From NCBI GenBank assembly GCA_016874035.1, contig VGVM01000023.1, positions 1 to 38,297 on the forward strand: a DNA stretch of 38,297 nt. Reading direction: 5' to 3'. Positions within the stretch are counted from its first letter, which is position 1. Every line of letters starts with the position of its first letter. The notes below the pieces were generated by a model. It saw nothing but the letters and a program-made list of their open reading frames with translations, ran no database searches and was not told where the DNA came from. Both the position numbers and the translations under genes were made by a program. Below, piece by piece: positions 21,950 through 30,145 of the stretch. This DNA comes from Gemmatimonadota bacterium (GTDB lineage Bacteria; Gemmatimonadota; Gemmatimonadetes; Gemmatimonadales; Gemmatimonadaceae).

Positions 21950-23067
21950 GGCGGGCGCCGGAAGATCGTGGAGCCGTTGACCTCGAGCTCCATCATGCGC
22001 GCGCCGACGATCCGGACGCCGTCGAGCGTCAGTCGCGTCGCGAAACCGTTCGGGGCGCCCCGCACATCATAGGAGAAGATGCGGCGAAACACGCCCGCCG
22101 GCACACGCATCGTCCAGTCGTCGATCAACCAGTGCCCCGTGTCAAAACGCCGGAAACGCAGCGTGCCGCCCGGCTGACCGGGATCGAACGGCGGCGGGAT
22201 GTTCACGTACCGGAAGCCAAGCCCGCGCGGCTCCATCGTCGAACGATCCATCCAGATCGTACCCTCGACCTCGCTCACGCCGATCCGGAACGTCGGCGAT
22301 CGGAAATGGATCCCGAACCACCCTGGCTGCGTGGGCGGGGGCGGCTCGAGCGAGAAGCAGCGACGATTGATGAACTGCCGCGAAAGCATGATCGTCACGT
22401 CGGGGACGTGGTACTTCACGCCCTCCTCGGTCTCGAGCACGTATCCCGCGAGCGCCGCGCTGTCTGGCGGCAGCACCGGCATCACCGGCGCATCGAGGTC
22501 AATCCGCTCCTCGGTGTCCGAGCGTGAGACAGTATCAATCAGCGATCGGCCGAGCACGCGCTCGGTGCGCTTCCACAGCGCGGAGAACATCCGGGTTTCC
22601 GCCGCCAGCCGCGTGGACTCGAGGGCCAGCTTGAACTGGCGCCACGCCTCGCCAAGCGCCGATGTATCGGCGTCAATGTTGCACTGCTCCGCCGAACGCA
22701 CCGTGACGGGGGCCGGGCGTGTTGCATCGGCCGTAAACCGGAGCTCGAGGCGCTGGTCACGGCCCGGCGCGAGGACAACGTCACGGAGTTCGACCGGCCG
22801 GTGCCCGATATGCTGGGCCTTGATGCGGAACGTGCCTGAACCGGGGAGCGGCAAGACGAAGTCGCCGCGGACTGAGGCCATCTCGCGCGCGACGATGCGG
22901 TTGCCCGCGTCCTGTGCGAAGATCAACGCGAACGCCGCGGGCGTACTGCCGTCCGGGAGCACCGCCGCGCCGAACACGCGCTGTGCCGCAGCGGACTCCG
23001 AACCCAATGCGATCGCCAACGCGACACGCGCCATCATTCGCGCGCACACGAACCGGCGCCGGCTCAC
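21946..23067 (-). CDS. CarboxypepD_reg-domain secreted protein, paralogue 2
   Basis: Starts at GTG 23067, overlapping the stop of the upstream paralogue (GTGA, 23067-23064); 373 residues. The frame is open further upstream, but that part has no signal peptide. The N-terminus VSRRRFVCARMMARVALAIA, then SESAAAQ, is a signal peptide. Next is a carboxypeptidase-regulatory-like beta-sandwich (RVFGAAVLPDGSTPAAFALI ... GTFRIKAQHIGHRPVELRDVVL). After AEQCNIDADTSALGEAWRQ comes a long region ending EVEGTIWMDRSTMEPRGLGFRYVNIP and DTGHWLIDDWTMRVP. This layout parallels the upstream gene closely, so they are tandem duplicates. There is no barrel of TonB-receptor size. Function unknown; likely periplasmic or surface. 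Confidence 0.82.
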   Translation of the reverse strand: MSRRRFVCARMMARVALAIALGSESAAAQRVFGAAVLPDGSTPAAFALIFAQDAGNRIVAREMASVRGDFVLPLPGSGTFRIKAQHIGHRPVELRDVVLAPGRDQRLELRFTADATRPAPVTVRSAEQCNIDADTSALGEAWRQFKLALESTRLAAETRMFSALWKRTERVLGRSLIDTVSRSDTEERIDLDAPVMPVLPPDSAALAGYVLETEEGVKYHVPDVTIMLSRQFINRRCFSLEPPPPTQPGWFGIHFRSPTFRIGVSEVEGTIWMDRSTMEPRGLGFRYVNIPPPFDPGQPGGTLRFRRFDTGHWLIDDWTMRVPAGVFRRIFSYDVRGAPNGFATRLTLDGVRIVGARMMELEVNGSTIFRRPP

Positions 23068-24587
23068 CGCGGCGCCTCCAGGCTCACGCGGAGGGTTCGT
23101 CCCTGCTGCGGCGCCGTCACCACGGCAGGCAGCCCTGCATCGGCCCCTGACGATTGCGCACCGGCCACGCCCAAGGTCAATGACACCGAGGCGCCAGGAG
23201 AGATACACGGCAGCGCCCACGTGCCACGTTCGTCCACCAGCGTGGCCAGGCGATACGGCGCGCCGCCCGCTGGCGTGATCGTCGCGTGCACGACCAACCG
23301 CGGTGCGCTCGGACCGGCCACGTCGCGGACATCACCAGCAAGCGTCGCGCCGGCCACCTGCGCGTTCCCGCAGGGCGAGGCCAGCGCCGGCGCCGTGCCG
23401 TTTTTCTCGTTTGTCGCGACCAACTCGCTGGCCGCGCGAAACACGGTCGCCGTGCCGCGGCTCGCGGCGGCCACCTCCCCACCGGTGACACTGATGGCCT
23501 CGAGCACGATGCGGTCCTGGCGGCCGCCACCGGGGACCGCCGAGCCGCCGATACTGCGCATCACGACGTGTGGCATGCGAATCGCCCATCGCGCGACGAT
23601 CCAGTGGCCGCTGCCGATCCGTGCGAACTCGACGAATCCGCCGATCAACACATCATCCATCTCGCGCGGCAAGCCGGTGTACCGAAACTCGAGCAAACGC
23701 AACTCCGACGTCGCGCGGTCCAGCCAGAGCGTGCCGCGGATATCCTGGAGCCACTCGCGTCCACCCGTCGGGCGGAAGCCGATCCCGATCCACTGCGGAC
23801 GTTCGCGCGACGGCGCCTGCACCTGGAAACAGTGCGTCGCCGCGAACTGCGAAGACAACAGTGCGGCGGCGTCAGGCGCGCGGTACGTCGAGGCGTCGCC
23901 ATCTTGGAGCACGTAGCCCTCGCTCGCGAGCGAATCGGCGCTCGCACTCACGAACGGGCGATCGGTGTAGCCACTCCGCGAAGTCACCGTGCGCTTCTCG
24001 GCCTTGCGGCCGGCACGATCCATCCGGAACTGAAACAGGTTCGACTCCATCTCGTGCGTGCGCTCGCGCGCGCTCAGCTGCGTGGCGGTCAACGCCGTCC
24101 GCGCCTGCTCCCAGAGGTCAGCGATCACGCGGCCCGCGTCTTCGGTGGAACCGCAGACGTTGTCGCTCTGCACGGTGACGGTCGAGAGTACTACAGTCTC
24201 GCCGCCGAGTGTGATGCGAAAGTTGGCCAGCCCTCCGGCGCTCACGGCCACCGCGTCCACAACGGTGGGGCGATACCCGATCCGCAATGCGCGAATGCGA
24301 AATGTGCCGGCCGCGGGAAGCCGAAGGTCGAACTCGCCGGCATCGCTCGTCAGTGCGCGCGCGACGGTCGCGCCTGCGGCGTCATCGGCGACGATGATGA
24401 CGCCCGGGGCGCGCGTGGTTTCGTCCGCGAACACGGCGAAGCCCCGAATGGACTGCGCGCCGGCAGCCGTCGCGGCGATCGTGCCGCCGGCGAACGCCGC
24501 GACGATGCAGGACGAAAGCGCCGCGTGAGCGCGCGCGGCGGAGGACGTACCGACCATCCGGTGCATGGGTGCGCGAAGTCCGAACAC
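23064..24587 (-). CDS. CarboxypepD_reg-domain secreted protein, paralogue 1
   Basis: A 507-residue protein from GTG 24587, supported by AGGGGA (24603-24598) 10 nt upstream; an ATG at 24566 is the alternative. The signal peptide ends near TAAGAQ. A regulatory-like domain follows (SIRGFAVFADETTRAPGVII ... GTFRIRALRIGYRPTVVDAVAV), then DNVCGSTEDAGRVIADLWEQ, GYVLQDGDASTYRAPDAAAL, IRGTLWLDRATSELRLLEFRY and GSGHWIVARWAIRMP, all matching the downstream paralogue in order. It has an additional C-terminal beta domain (about 400-507: CGNAQVAGATLAGDVRDVAG ... ERGTWALPC) that paralogue 2 lacks. It follows the zinc dehydrogenase gene by 14 nt and overlaps paralogue 2. Function unknown. Confidence 0.82.
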   Translation of the reverse strand: MFGLRAPMHRMVGTSSAARAHAALSSCIVAAFAGGTIAATAAGAQSIRGFAVFADETTRAPGVIIVADDAAGATVARALTSDAGEFDLRLPAAGTFRIRALRIGYRPTVVDAVAVSAGGLANFRITLGGETVVLSTVTVQSDNVCGSTEDAGRVIADLWEQARTALTATQLSARERTHEMESNLFQFRMDRAGRKAEKRTVTSRSGYTDRPFVSASADSLASEGYVLQDGDASTYRAPDAAALLSSQFAATHCFQVQAPSRERPQWIGIGFRPTGGREWLQDIRGTLWLDRATSELRLLEFRYTGLPREMDDVLIGGFVEFARIGSGHWIVARWAIRMPHVVMRSIGGSAVPGGGRQDRIVLEAISVTGGEVAAASRGTATVFRAASELVATNEKNGTAPALASPCGNAQVAGATLAGDVRDVAGPSAPRLVVHATITPAGGAPYRLATLVDERGTWALPCISPGASVSLTLGVAGAQSSGADAGLPAVVTAPQQGRTLRVSLEAPR

Positions 24588-24601
24588 GCGGCCTGGATCC
24601 C

Positions 24602-25696
24602 CTATGGTTCGATGACCGCCTTAATAACGTCGCGGCGCTCGACCGCCGCCAGTGCTTCGGCCGCCTGATCAAGCCGGTAGCGGCCCGAGATCGCGCCGGA
24701 CCACGGGAGCGCCTTGCCCTGCTCGGCCAGCACGGCGACCGCACGATGGAAATGCGAGAAGTCGCAGCCCCAGCAGCCGCGGAGGTCCACGTGCTTGCGA
24801 TTGATCTGCCAATGCGGGTTCAATGGAACGTCGCCGCCGTCAGTGTACTGACCCGCGATCACCACCTTGCCGCCGTCGCGAGCAAGGTCGAGCGCCTGCG
24901 TCACGGCGCGCGGGTCACCCGCCGCCTCGATCACCACATCTACGCCGCGCCCGCCCGTGAGCGCACGTACCTCGGCGGCCCGGTCCGCCGGCGCGACGCC
25001 GAGGCCGATCACATGCGTCGCGCCCATCGTCTTGGCAAACTCGAGCCGCGGCACAGGGTCGCCGATCACCACCACCGGGTGCGCCCCGGAAAGCCGCGCG
25101 AGTGCCGCTGCGGCGATGCCAACCGGGCCGGCGCCGAGCACCGCGACTGATTGCCCCAGCCGAACTTCGCCGCGCTCCACGGCATGAACGCTCGTGACGA
25201 GTCCGCAGCCGCCGGCGATGAACAGCGCGGGGTCCACGCCCTTCGGGAACCGCAGGAGCTTGATGCCGGGCTTCATCCAGATGTGGTCCGCCCATCCGCC
25301 GAGCGGACCGTCCGCGACGCCATAGGTGATCCCGTACACCTTGCGCGACGGGCAGCGCGTGGTCTGCTTCGTGACGAGGCAGGCGTGACACTGACCGCAG
25401 GTCTCGTGGACGTCGAGGAAGGTGACCATGTCGCCTTCCTTGAACGCCACGCCGTCCACGTCGCGCATGGTCCCGCGGATCGCGGCGAGTTCGCCGACCG
25501 ACACGTGCCCCGGGATGATCGGGTACGGCACGCCGGAGAGCTTCCCGTGATGCAGGTGCACATCCGTGCCGCAGACTTCGGAGAAGCGCGTGCGGATCAT
25601 CGCGCTCCCAGGCGTGAGTTCAGGCCACGGCAGCTCGCGCAGTTCGATCGGCGCGTGCGGGGCCGGCATGACGGCGGCGCGGATGGCGGGGGGCAT
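24602..25696 (-). CDS. Zinc-binding medium-chain alcohol dehydrogenase family protein
   Basis: A 364-residue MDR enzyme. Catalytic zinc ligands are visible as C42 (EVCGTDVH), H64 and E69 (PGHVSVGE). The structural zinc loop ETCGQCHACLVTKQTTRC gives C100, C103, C106 and C115, with one more residue before the last Cys than the common spacing. The nucleotide fold has VAVLGAGPVGIAAAAL and an Asp (VVIGDPVPR) that suggests NAD rather than NADP. These enzymes oxidise alcohols, polyols or amino alcohols such as threonine or sorbitol. It is cytoplasmic, with no signal and no clear ribosome site. The tandem paralogue genes follow, within 14 nt. Confidence 0.93.
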   Translation of the reverse strand: MPPAIRAAVMPAPHAPIELRELPWPELTPGSAMIRTRFSEVCGTDVHLHHGKLSGVPYPIIPGHVSVGELAAIRGTMRDVDGVAFKEGDMVTFLDVHETCGQCHACLVTKQTTRCPSRKVYGITYGVADGPLGGWADHIWMKPGIKLLRFPKGVDPALFIAGGCGLVTSVHAVERGEVRLGQSVAVLGAGPVGIAAAALARLSGAHPVVVIGDPVPRLEFAKTMGATHVIGLGVAPADRAAEVRALTGGRGVDVVIEAAGDPRAVTQALDLARDGGKVVIAGQYTDGGDVPLNPHWQINRKHVDLRGCWGCDFSHFHRAVAVLAEQGKALPWSGAISGRYRLDQAAEALAAVERRDVIKAVIEP

Positions 25697-25752
25697 GCCG
25701 GAAAGCTACGCGCGCGCGCGGGCCCGACGCGTCGTGCGGCGGAACTTTCCCC

Positions 25753-26298
25753 CTACTTACTCCAGGGCGGCACCACGCCGTTCATCCGCGCATACGCGAT
25801 CTGCTGGCCAAGGTGCTCACCTGCGTGTTCCGCCGTCGCGAGCAACCACGCGCGCTTCGTCTGCGTCGCGCCAAACAGTGTGAACGGCTGGGCGAGGTCG
25901 GCATCCGGCATCGCAGTCACCGCACCGCGGAGCGCCGCAAACAAAACCTTCATGATGTTCATCACCGCCGCCTTGTCCGCTGGGCAATTCTCGGCGGTCG
26001 GACCTTCCATCTCCTTCGGCATCGCGAGGCCGAACGGCTTGCCGAGCAGGTAGTTGTCCACGCTGATGTGCATGAACACCTCGCACACGGAGCGAACGCC
26101 CGTTCCCGGACGCCAATCGTACTTGTCCTTCGGCACGGCCGTCGCCAACTGCGCGAACTTCGATTCGAGTTGCCCGAGCTGCGAGAGGAACTCACCGCGG
26201 AAACCCGTTGGGGCGGCAGCGGCCTGGGCGCGCAACTGCGCGCCGGAAACGAGCACAACTGCGGTCAGGAGCGACGCACGACGCGTGAACGCTTTCAT
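25753..26298 (-). CDS. Secreted DinB-family protein
   Basis: A 181-residue protein with a signal peptide (MKAFTRRASLLTAVVLVSGA, ending QLRAQA). The mature part is a DinB-like four-helix bundle: GEFLSQLGQLESKFAQLATAVP, SVCEVFMHISVDNYLL (first His) and LATAEHAGEHLGQQIAYARMNGVVPP (the later His pair). The three His residues are the family's usual nickel/zinc site. Cytoplasmic DinB relatives are thiol-dependent transferases; exported ones such as this have no known role. It follows the plug-domain gene by 52 bp and precedes the dehydrogenase by 56 bp on the same strand. Confidence 0.9.
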   Translation of the reverse strand: MKAFTRRASLLTAVVLVSGAQLRAQAAAAPTGFRGEFLSQLGQLESKFAQLATAVPKDKYDWRPGTGVRSVCEVFMHISVDNYLLGKPFGLAMPKEMEGPTAENCPADKAAVMNIMKVLFAALRGAVTAMPDADLAQPFTLFGATQTKRAWLLATAEHAGEHLGQQIAYARMNGVVPPWSK

Positions 26299-26350
26299 TG
26301 GACGATTGGTGTGGTGGAGGGTGTTTTCCTGAGTGACGCAGCCAGCGGCG

Positions 26351-26986
26351 TTATCGGCGCCGCCGGTAATCCTTGAGCCAGATCACGAACAATCCGCAGT
26401 TCGCATCGCCCTGCAGCGTGCCGCCGAGTTCGAGCGGGATGCTCGACGGGCCGTTGTAGAACTCGACCGCCGCGATGTCCTCCTGCCGGATCGCGCGGAG
26501 GTCGTACATCGGAGGCATAGCGACGTCGTTGATCGCCACCCGGATGATGCAGAGCTGGTTCGGCGTCGAACCGACCATGCTCATCCGCGTGCCGCGGTTG
26601 CCGACGATCGCCGTGTTGCCGCTGCCGATATCACGGATGTCGCCGCCGCTGACGCGCGCGAGCAACATCGGCGTGTGCGGCGCGTTCAGCGCCATGATTT
26701 CCTTATTGGTCAGGAACTTGCCCGTTCCCTTGATACGCGCGCGCCGCTGGTACGCCATCGGCAGCTCGACAAAGTCTTCCTTGATCGTCGTTTGCGGCAA
26801 CTGCTGGGCCCCGCTGCGCTTCGCCGAGTCGGCTCGCGCCTGCGAGTCGGCGCGCTGCGCAGAATCAGACCGTGGCGGGCGGGCCTGCCCGGCGCCCTGC
26901 GCCGACGCGCGCGTCGCAACCGCGCCTGTCGCCGCCGTCGCGAAAGCCGCCATCGTCACAACGTTCAGAATCCTCAGTCGCCCCAT
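26351..26986 (-). CDS. Standalone TonB-receptor plug-like secreted protein
   Basis: A 211-residue protein with a signal peptide (ending TRASAQ) followed by a charged low-complexity stretch with DSAQRADSQARADSAKR repeats (about 40-56). The remaining part, from about 70, looks like a TonB-dependent receptor plug without a barrel: IMALNAPHTPMLLARVSGGD, CIIRVAINDVAMPPMYDLRA, then the ending IAAVEFYNGPSSIPLELGG and CGLFVIWLK. This plug-like ending is familiar from proteins of Gemmatimonadota-type bacteria, usually fused to a CarboxypepD_reg domain, which is absent here. Its ATG shares a base with the stop of the M20 hydrolase gene (TAATG, 26988-26984), so the two are coupled. Confidence 0.8.
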   Translation of the reverse strand: MGRLRILNVVTMAAFATAATGAVATRASAQGAGQARPPRSDSAQRADSQARADSAKRSGAQQLPQTTIKEDFVELPMAYQRRARIKGTGKFLTNKEIMALNAPHTPMLLARVSGGDIRDIGSGNTAIVGNRGTRMSMVGSTPNQLCIIRVAINDVAMPPMYDLRAIRQEDIAAVEFYNGPSSIPLELGGTLQGDANCGLFVIWLKDYRRRR

Positions 26987-28338
26987 TACGCCCCCGCGTC
27001 CGCGGCCAGCACGGCGTGCATCAACACGTTCACGCCGTTCTCGATATCCCCTGGAGTGGAATACTCCTTAGGCGAGTGACTGATCCCTCCGATGCTCGGG
27101 ATGAAGATCATCCCCATCGGGCAGATCAGCGCCAGGTTCTGCGCATCGTGCCCCGCCCCACTTGGCAGCAGCTTGGTCGCCAGCCCCAGCTGCCTTGCCG
27201 CCGCCGAAATGTAGCCCCGCATCGCCGGGTCGCTGAGCGCCGGCGCGTGAGGCGTGGAACTCGTCCGGAAGCTGAAGGTGGTGCCGCTGCGTTCGCCGAT
27301 CTTCTTCGCCTCATCCTGGATCATCTGCCCGACGCGCTGGATCACGTCGGAACTCAGATCGCGCACCTCGACCGTCATTTCGACCCGCCCAGGGATCACG
27401 TTCGTTGCGCCGGGGAACGCCTGAATCTTCCCTACCGTTGCTACCTGCCTGCCGGGCATGGACGTCACGATCCGGTTTACTGCCTCGACCAGTCTCGACG
27501 CCGACAGCAGCGCATCGCGGCGACCGGTCATCGCCGTCGTGCCGGCGTGATTGGCGAATCCCTCGACGGTCACGTCCCATCGCGCGATGGACACGATGCC
27601 CTCGACGATGCCGATGGGAATCTTCTCGAGGTCCAACGTTCCGCCCTGCTCGATATGCAGCTCGAAGTAGCATGCCGCGTCGCCCTTGGCGCGGCGCGAC
27701 GATTCGAGTCGGGTCGGATCGCCGCCGAGGAACGTGATGCCTTCGCGAATCGTCTTGCCGCTGACGGAGCGCGCGGCGAGTTCTTGCGCGGTCATCACGC
27801 CGGTCGCGGCGTGGCTGCCGTAGAGGCCGCCTTCTTCGTTCTGCCAGACGACCACTTCGAGCGGGTGTCGCGTGGTCACACCCTGTTCGGCGAAGGTCTG
27901 GACGACTTCGATCGCGCCAAGCGAGCCGACATCGCCATCGTAGTTCCCGCCTTCGGGCACGGAATCAATGTGTGAGCCGAAGATGATCGGTTTCAGGCCT
28001 GGTACACTGCCCGAGCGTCGGCCCCAGATGTTGCCGGCCGTGTCCATTGATACGTCGAGCTTCGCAGACCGCATGAGTTGCATCACGTACGCGCGTCCAT
28101 CGCGATCGGCGTCGGAGTACGCCACGCGAGAGACTCCGCCCTGCGGGTTCGCGCCGAACTTCGCGAGCTCGGTGAGGTGCCCATTGATGCGCGCGGCGTT
28201 GATGCGGAGCGCGCCGCGGCCCTGTACGCTTGCGCCGGGCATGGGGTCGGCGGCGTCAGCGCGTGCGATCAGTCCGCCCGCCCCGGTCGCGGCCGTCAAC
28301 GCTCCGGCGGTGCCCGCCACGAAGGTGCGTCGTTTCAT
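26986..28338 (-). CDS. Exported M20-family hydrolase (allantoate amidohydrolase / N-carbamoyl-L-amino-acid hydrolase type)
   Basis: The frame opens at 28374, but the ATG at 28338 gives a textbook Tat signal (MKRRTFVAGTAGALTAATGA) and is preferred: 450 residues. The M20 metal ligands are in place: H123 in GSHIDSVPEGG, D134 in NYDGDVG, the Glu pair in QNEEGG (168-169), the bridging-domain His in LHIEQGGTLD, and a final His in SGAGHDAQNLA. This arrangement is that of the hydantoinase/carbamoylase branch, which hydrolyses ureido groups (N-carbamoyl amino acids, allantoate, ureidoglycolate), releasing ammonia. It heads the long minus-strand run, and its TAA stop overlaps the plug-protein ATG. Confidence 0.92.
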   Translation of the reverse strand: MKRRTFVAGTAGALTAATGAGGLIARADAADPMPGASVQGRGALRINAARINGHLTELAKFGANPQGGVSRVAYSDADRDGRAYVMQLMRSAKLDVSMDTAGNIWGRRSGSVPGLKPIIFGSHIDSVPEGGNYDGDVGSLGAIEVVQTFAEQGVTTRHPLEVVVWQNEEGGLYGSHAATGVMTAQELAARSVSGKTIREGITFLGGDPTRLESSRRAKGDAACYFELHIEQGGTLDLEKIPIGIVEGIVSIARWDVTVEGFANHAGTTAMTGRRDALLSASRLVEAVNRIVTSMPGRQVATVGKIQAFPGATNVIPGRVEMTVEVRDLSSDVIQRVGQMIQDEAKKIGERSGTTFSFRTSSTPHAPALSDPAMRGYISAAARQLGLATKLLPSGAGHDAQNLALICPMGMIFIPSIGGISHSPKEYSTPGDIENGVNVLMHAVLAADAGA

Positions 28339-28390
28339 GTCGGGGAAGATGCCACAGCCGGGCGGGTTCCGCACCCGCTAATTTCCGTCC

Positions 28391-29821
28391 ATGATCGTCC
28401 GCCGCCTCTATGACACCCGGCTCGCGCAGGCCAGCTACCTGATTGGCTGCGGTGCGTCGGGCGAAGCCATTGTGATTGACCCGCATCGCGACATCGGCAT
28501 GTACCTCGAAGTCGCGGCGGCGGAGAAGGTGCGCATCGCGCATGTGACCGAGACGCACATCCATGCGGATTTCGCGTCCGGTGCGCGCGCGCTTGCGATG
28601 GCGACCGGGGCGACGCTGCACCTATCCGACGAAGGCACGGCGGACTGGAAGTACGGCTCGCCGATCGCGGACGGCGCGCGGCTGCTGCACGACGGCGATG
28701 AGATTGTCGTCGGCAACGTGCGGCTGCGGGCGGTGCACACGCCGGGGCACACGCCGGAGCACATGGCGTTTCTCGTGACCGATGGCGCTGCGGCGAGCGA
28801 GCCCATTGCCATGGTGACGGGCGACTTCGTGTTTGTCGGCGATGTCGGGCGGCCGGACTTGTTGGAGCGCGCGGCGAACTTCAAGGGCACGATGGAGGCC
28901 GGGGCGCGCACACTGTATCGGTCGCTGCAGAAGTTCGCAGCGTACCCCGACTGGATGCAGATCTGGCCCGGACACGGCGCGGGCTCGGCGTGCGGCAAGG
29001 GGCTCTCGGCGGTGCCGCACAGTACGGTGGGCTACGAACGGCGGTTCAACTGGGCGTTCTCGATTCCCAGCGAGGAGGCGTTTGTCGCCGCCGTGCTCGA
29101 AGGGCAGCCGGAACCGCCGCGGTATTTCGCGGAGATGAAGCGCATCAACAAGACTGGCGCGGCGCCGTTTGATTTTGGCGTGGCTCCCCCCGTGATGTCA
29201 CTCAGTGCCGTCGCGGCGCACCTGCGCGCGGGAAACCCCGTGGTGGATGTGCGGCCGGCGGCCGATTTCGCGGCGGGCCATTTGCCGGGTACGCTGAACA
29301 TTCCGCTCAATCGGAGTTTCAACACCTGGGCCGGCGCGCTGCTGCCGTACGATCATGATCTCCTGTTGATCGTGCCCGGCGGCGACGCTGCGATGACGCG
29401 CGAATGTATCCGCGAGCTCGCGATGATCGCGTTGGATCGCGTGGTCGGCGTTGCGAGTGATGCCGTGATCGGCATGGCAGCTGTCGCGGGCACGCCGGCG
29501 CAGCTCACTGCGCAGTGGTCACCCGCAGATGTGAACGTGAAGGCGGGTGTCATCGCGCTGATTGATGTTCGCGGGCGCAGCGAGTGGGCCGACGGTCACA
29601 TTCCCGGCGCGATACACATTCCGCTCGCGGAGTTGCAGGCACGGATGAGCGAAGTACCCACGGGGCAGCAGCTTGTGATGCACTGCCAGGGCGGCGGCCG
29701 GTCCGCGATCGCGGCGAGTGTACTGCAGGCGGCGGGCTATGGCCGCGTGGCGAACATGACGGGCGGGTTTGATGCGTGGAAGGGGGAGGGGTTGGGGGCG
29801 GCGGTCGGTTCCGGCAGGTGA
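28391..29821 (+). CDS. MBL-fold persulfide-dioxygenase-like protein fused to two rhodanese domains
   Basis: A 476-residue cytoplasmic protein. Residues 1-250 are a metallo-beta-lactamase fold: ETHIHADFASG (H56, H58, D60), TPGHTPEH (H120), TGDFVFVGDVGRPDLL (D145) and PGHGAGSACGK (H195). The iron ligands used by ETHE1-type persulfide dioxygenases (two His and one Asp) are retained. Residues about 265-360 form a first rhodanese domain whose active loop is VPGGDAAM, lacking the catalytic Cys. Residues about 385-470 form a second with C432 in MHCQGGGRSA. The protein probably oxidises glutathione or protein persulfides and transfers the sulfane sulfur, in sulfide detoxification. It is divergent from the M20 gene, with only 52 bp between them. 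Confidence 0.93.
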   Translation: MIVRRLYDTRLAQASYLIGCGASGEAIVIDPHRDIGMYLEVAAAEKVRIAHVTETHIHADFASGARALAMATGATLHLSDEGTADWKYGSPIADGARLLHDGDEIVVGNVRLRAVHTPGHTPEHMAFLVTDGAAASEPIAMVTGDFVFVGDVGRPDLLERAANFKGTMEAGARTLYRSLQKFAAYPDWMQIWPGHGAGSACGKGLSAVPHSTVGYERRFNWAFSIPSEEAFVAAVLEGQPEPPRYFAEMKRINKTGAAPFDFGVAPPVMSLSAVAAHLRAGNPVVDVRPAADFAAGHLPGTLNIPLNRSFNTWAGALLPYDHDLLLIVPGGDAAMTRECIRELAMIALDRVVGVASDAVIGMAAVAGTPAQLTAQWSPADVNVKAGVIALIDVRGRSEWADGHIPGAIHIPLAELQARMSEVPTGQQLVMHCQGGGRSAIAASVLQAAGYGRVANMTGGFDAWKGEGLGAAVGSGR

Positions 29822-30145
29822 CCAAGATCGCGGTGGACCTTTCCGCAGTGGCGTACTACTGCACCAGGATTCCTGCGTTCTCAACCACCGTTGCCTCGCT
29901 GATCCATCCATCCCCGCGTCACGCAAGCATCCGCTTTCGTCGGTTCGAGAACTTCGTGGGCGGCGCCGCCGGGGTCGCCACCCTAAAGGCTGCCATGGCG
30001 ACGCGCCCGCGGGCGACGTGACGTAACATGCTGCCGACGGCCGCGGCTTCGCGGGCAGAGCGGTACTTGCACGGACTCCAGTGCGGTATTGATTTCTGTC
30101 GTAGGCCTTGGCCGCCTGCCCGCCGTCCCTTTTCGAGACCGTGCC
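29822..30145. other. 324-bp intergenic stretch, no gene recognised
   Basis: Between the rhodanese fusion and the small pore-like protein. Short frames exist on both strands but none shows a signal, domain or ribosome site. A 12-bp perfect palindrome CGCCCGCGGGCG is at 30004-30015, and a TTGCAC (30067-30072) could be a -35 box for the downstream gene, though no convincing -10 follows. It is less GC-dense than its surroundings at 29822-29950. Confidence 0.5.

Noticed and set aside
25705-25730. Alternating CG run upstream of the alcohol dehydrogenase gene
   Set aside because: Short and expected in GC-rich DNA; no clear symmetry or promoter match, so not called regulatory.
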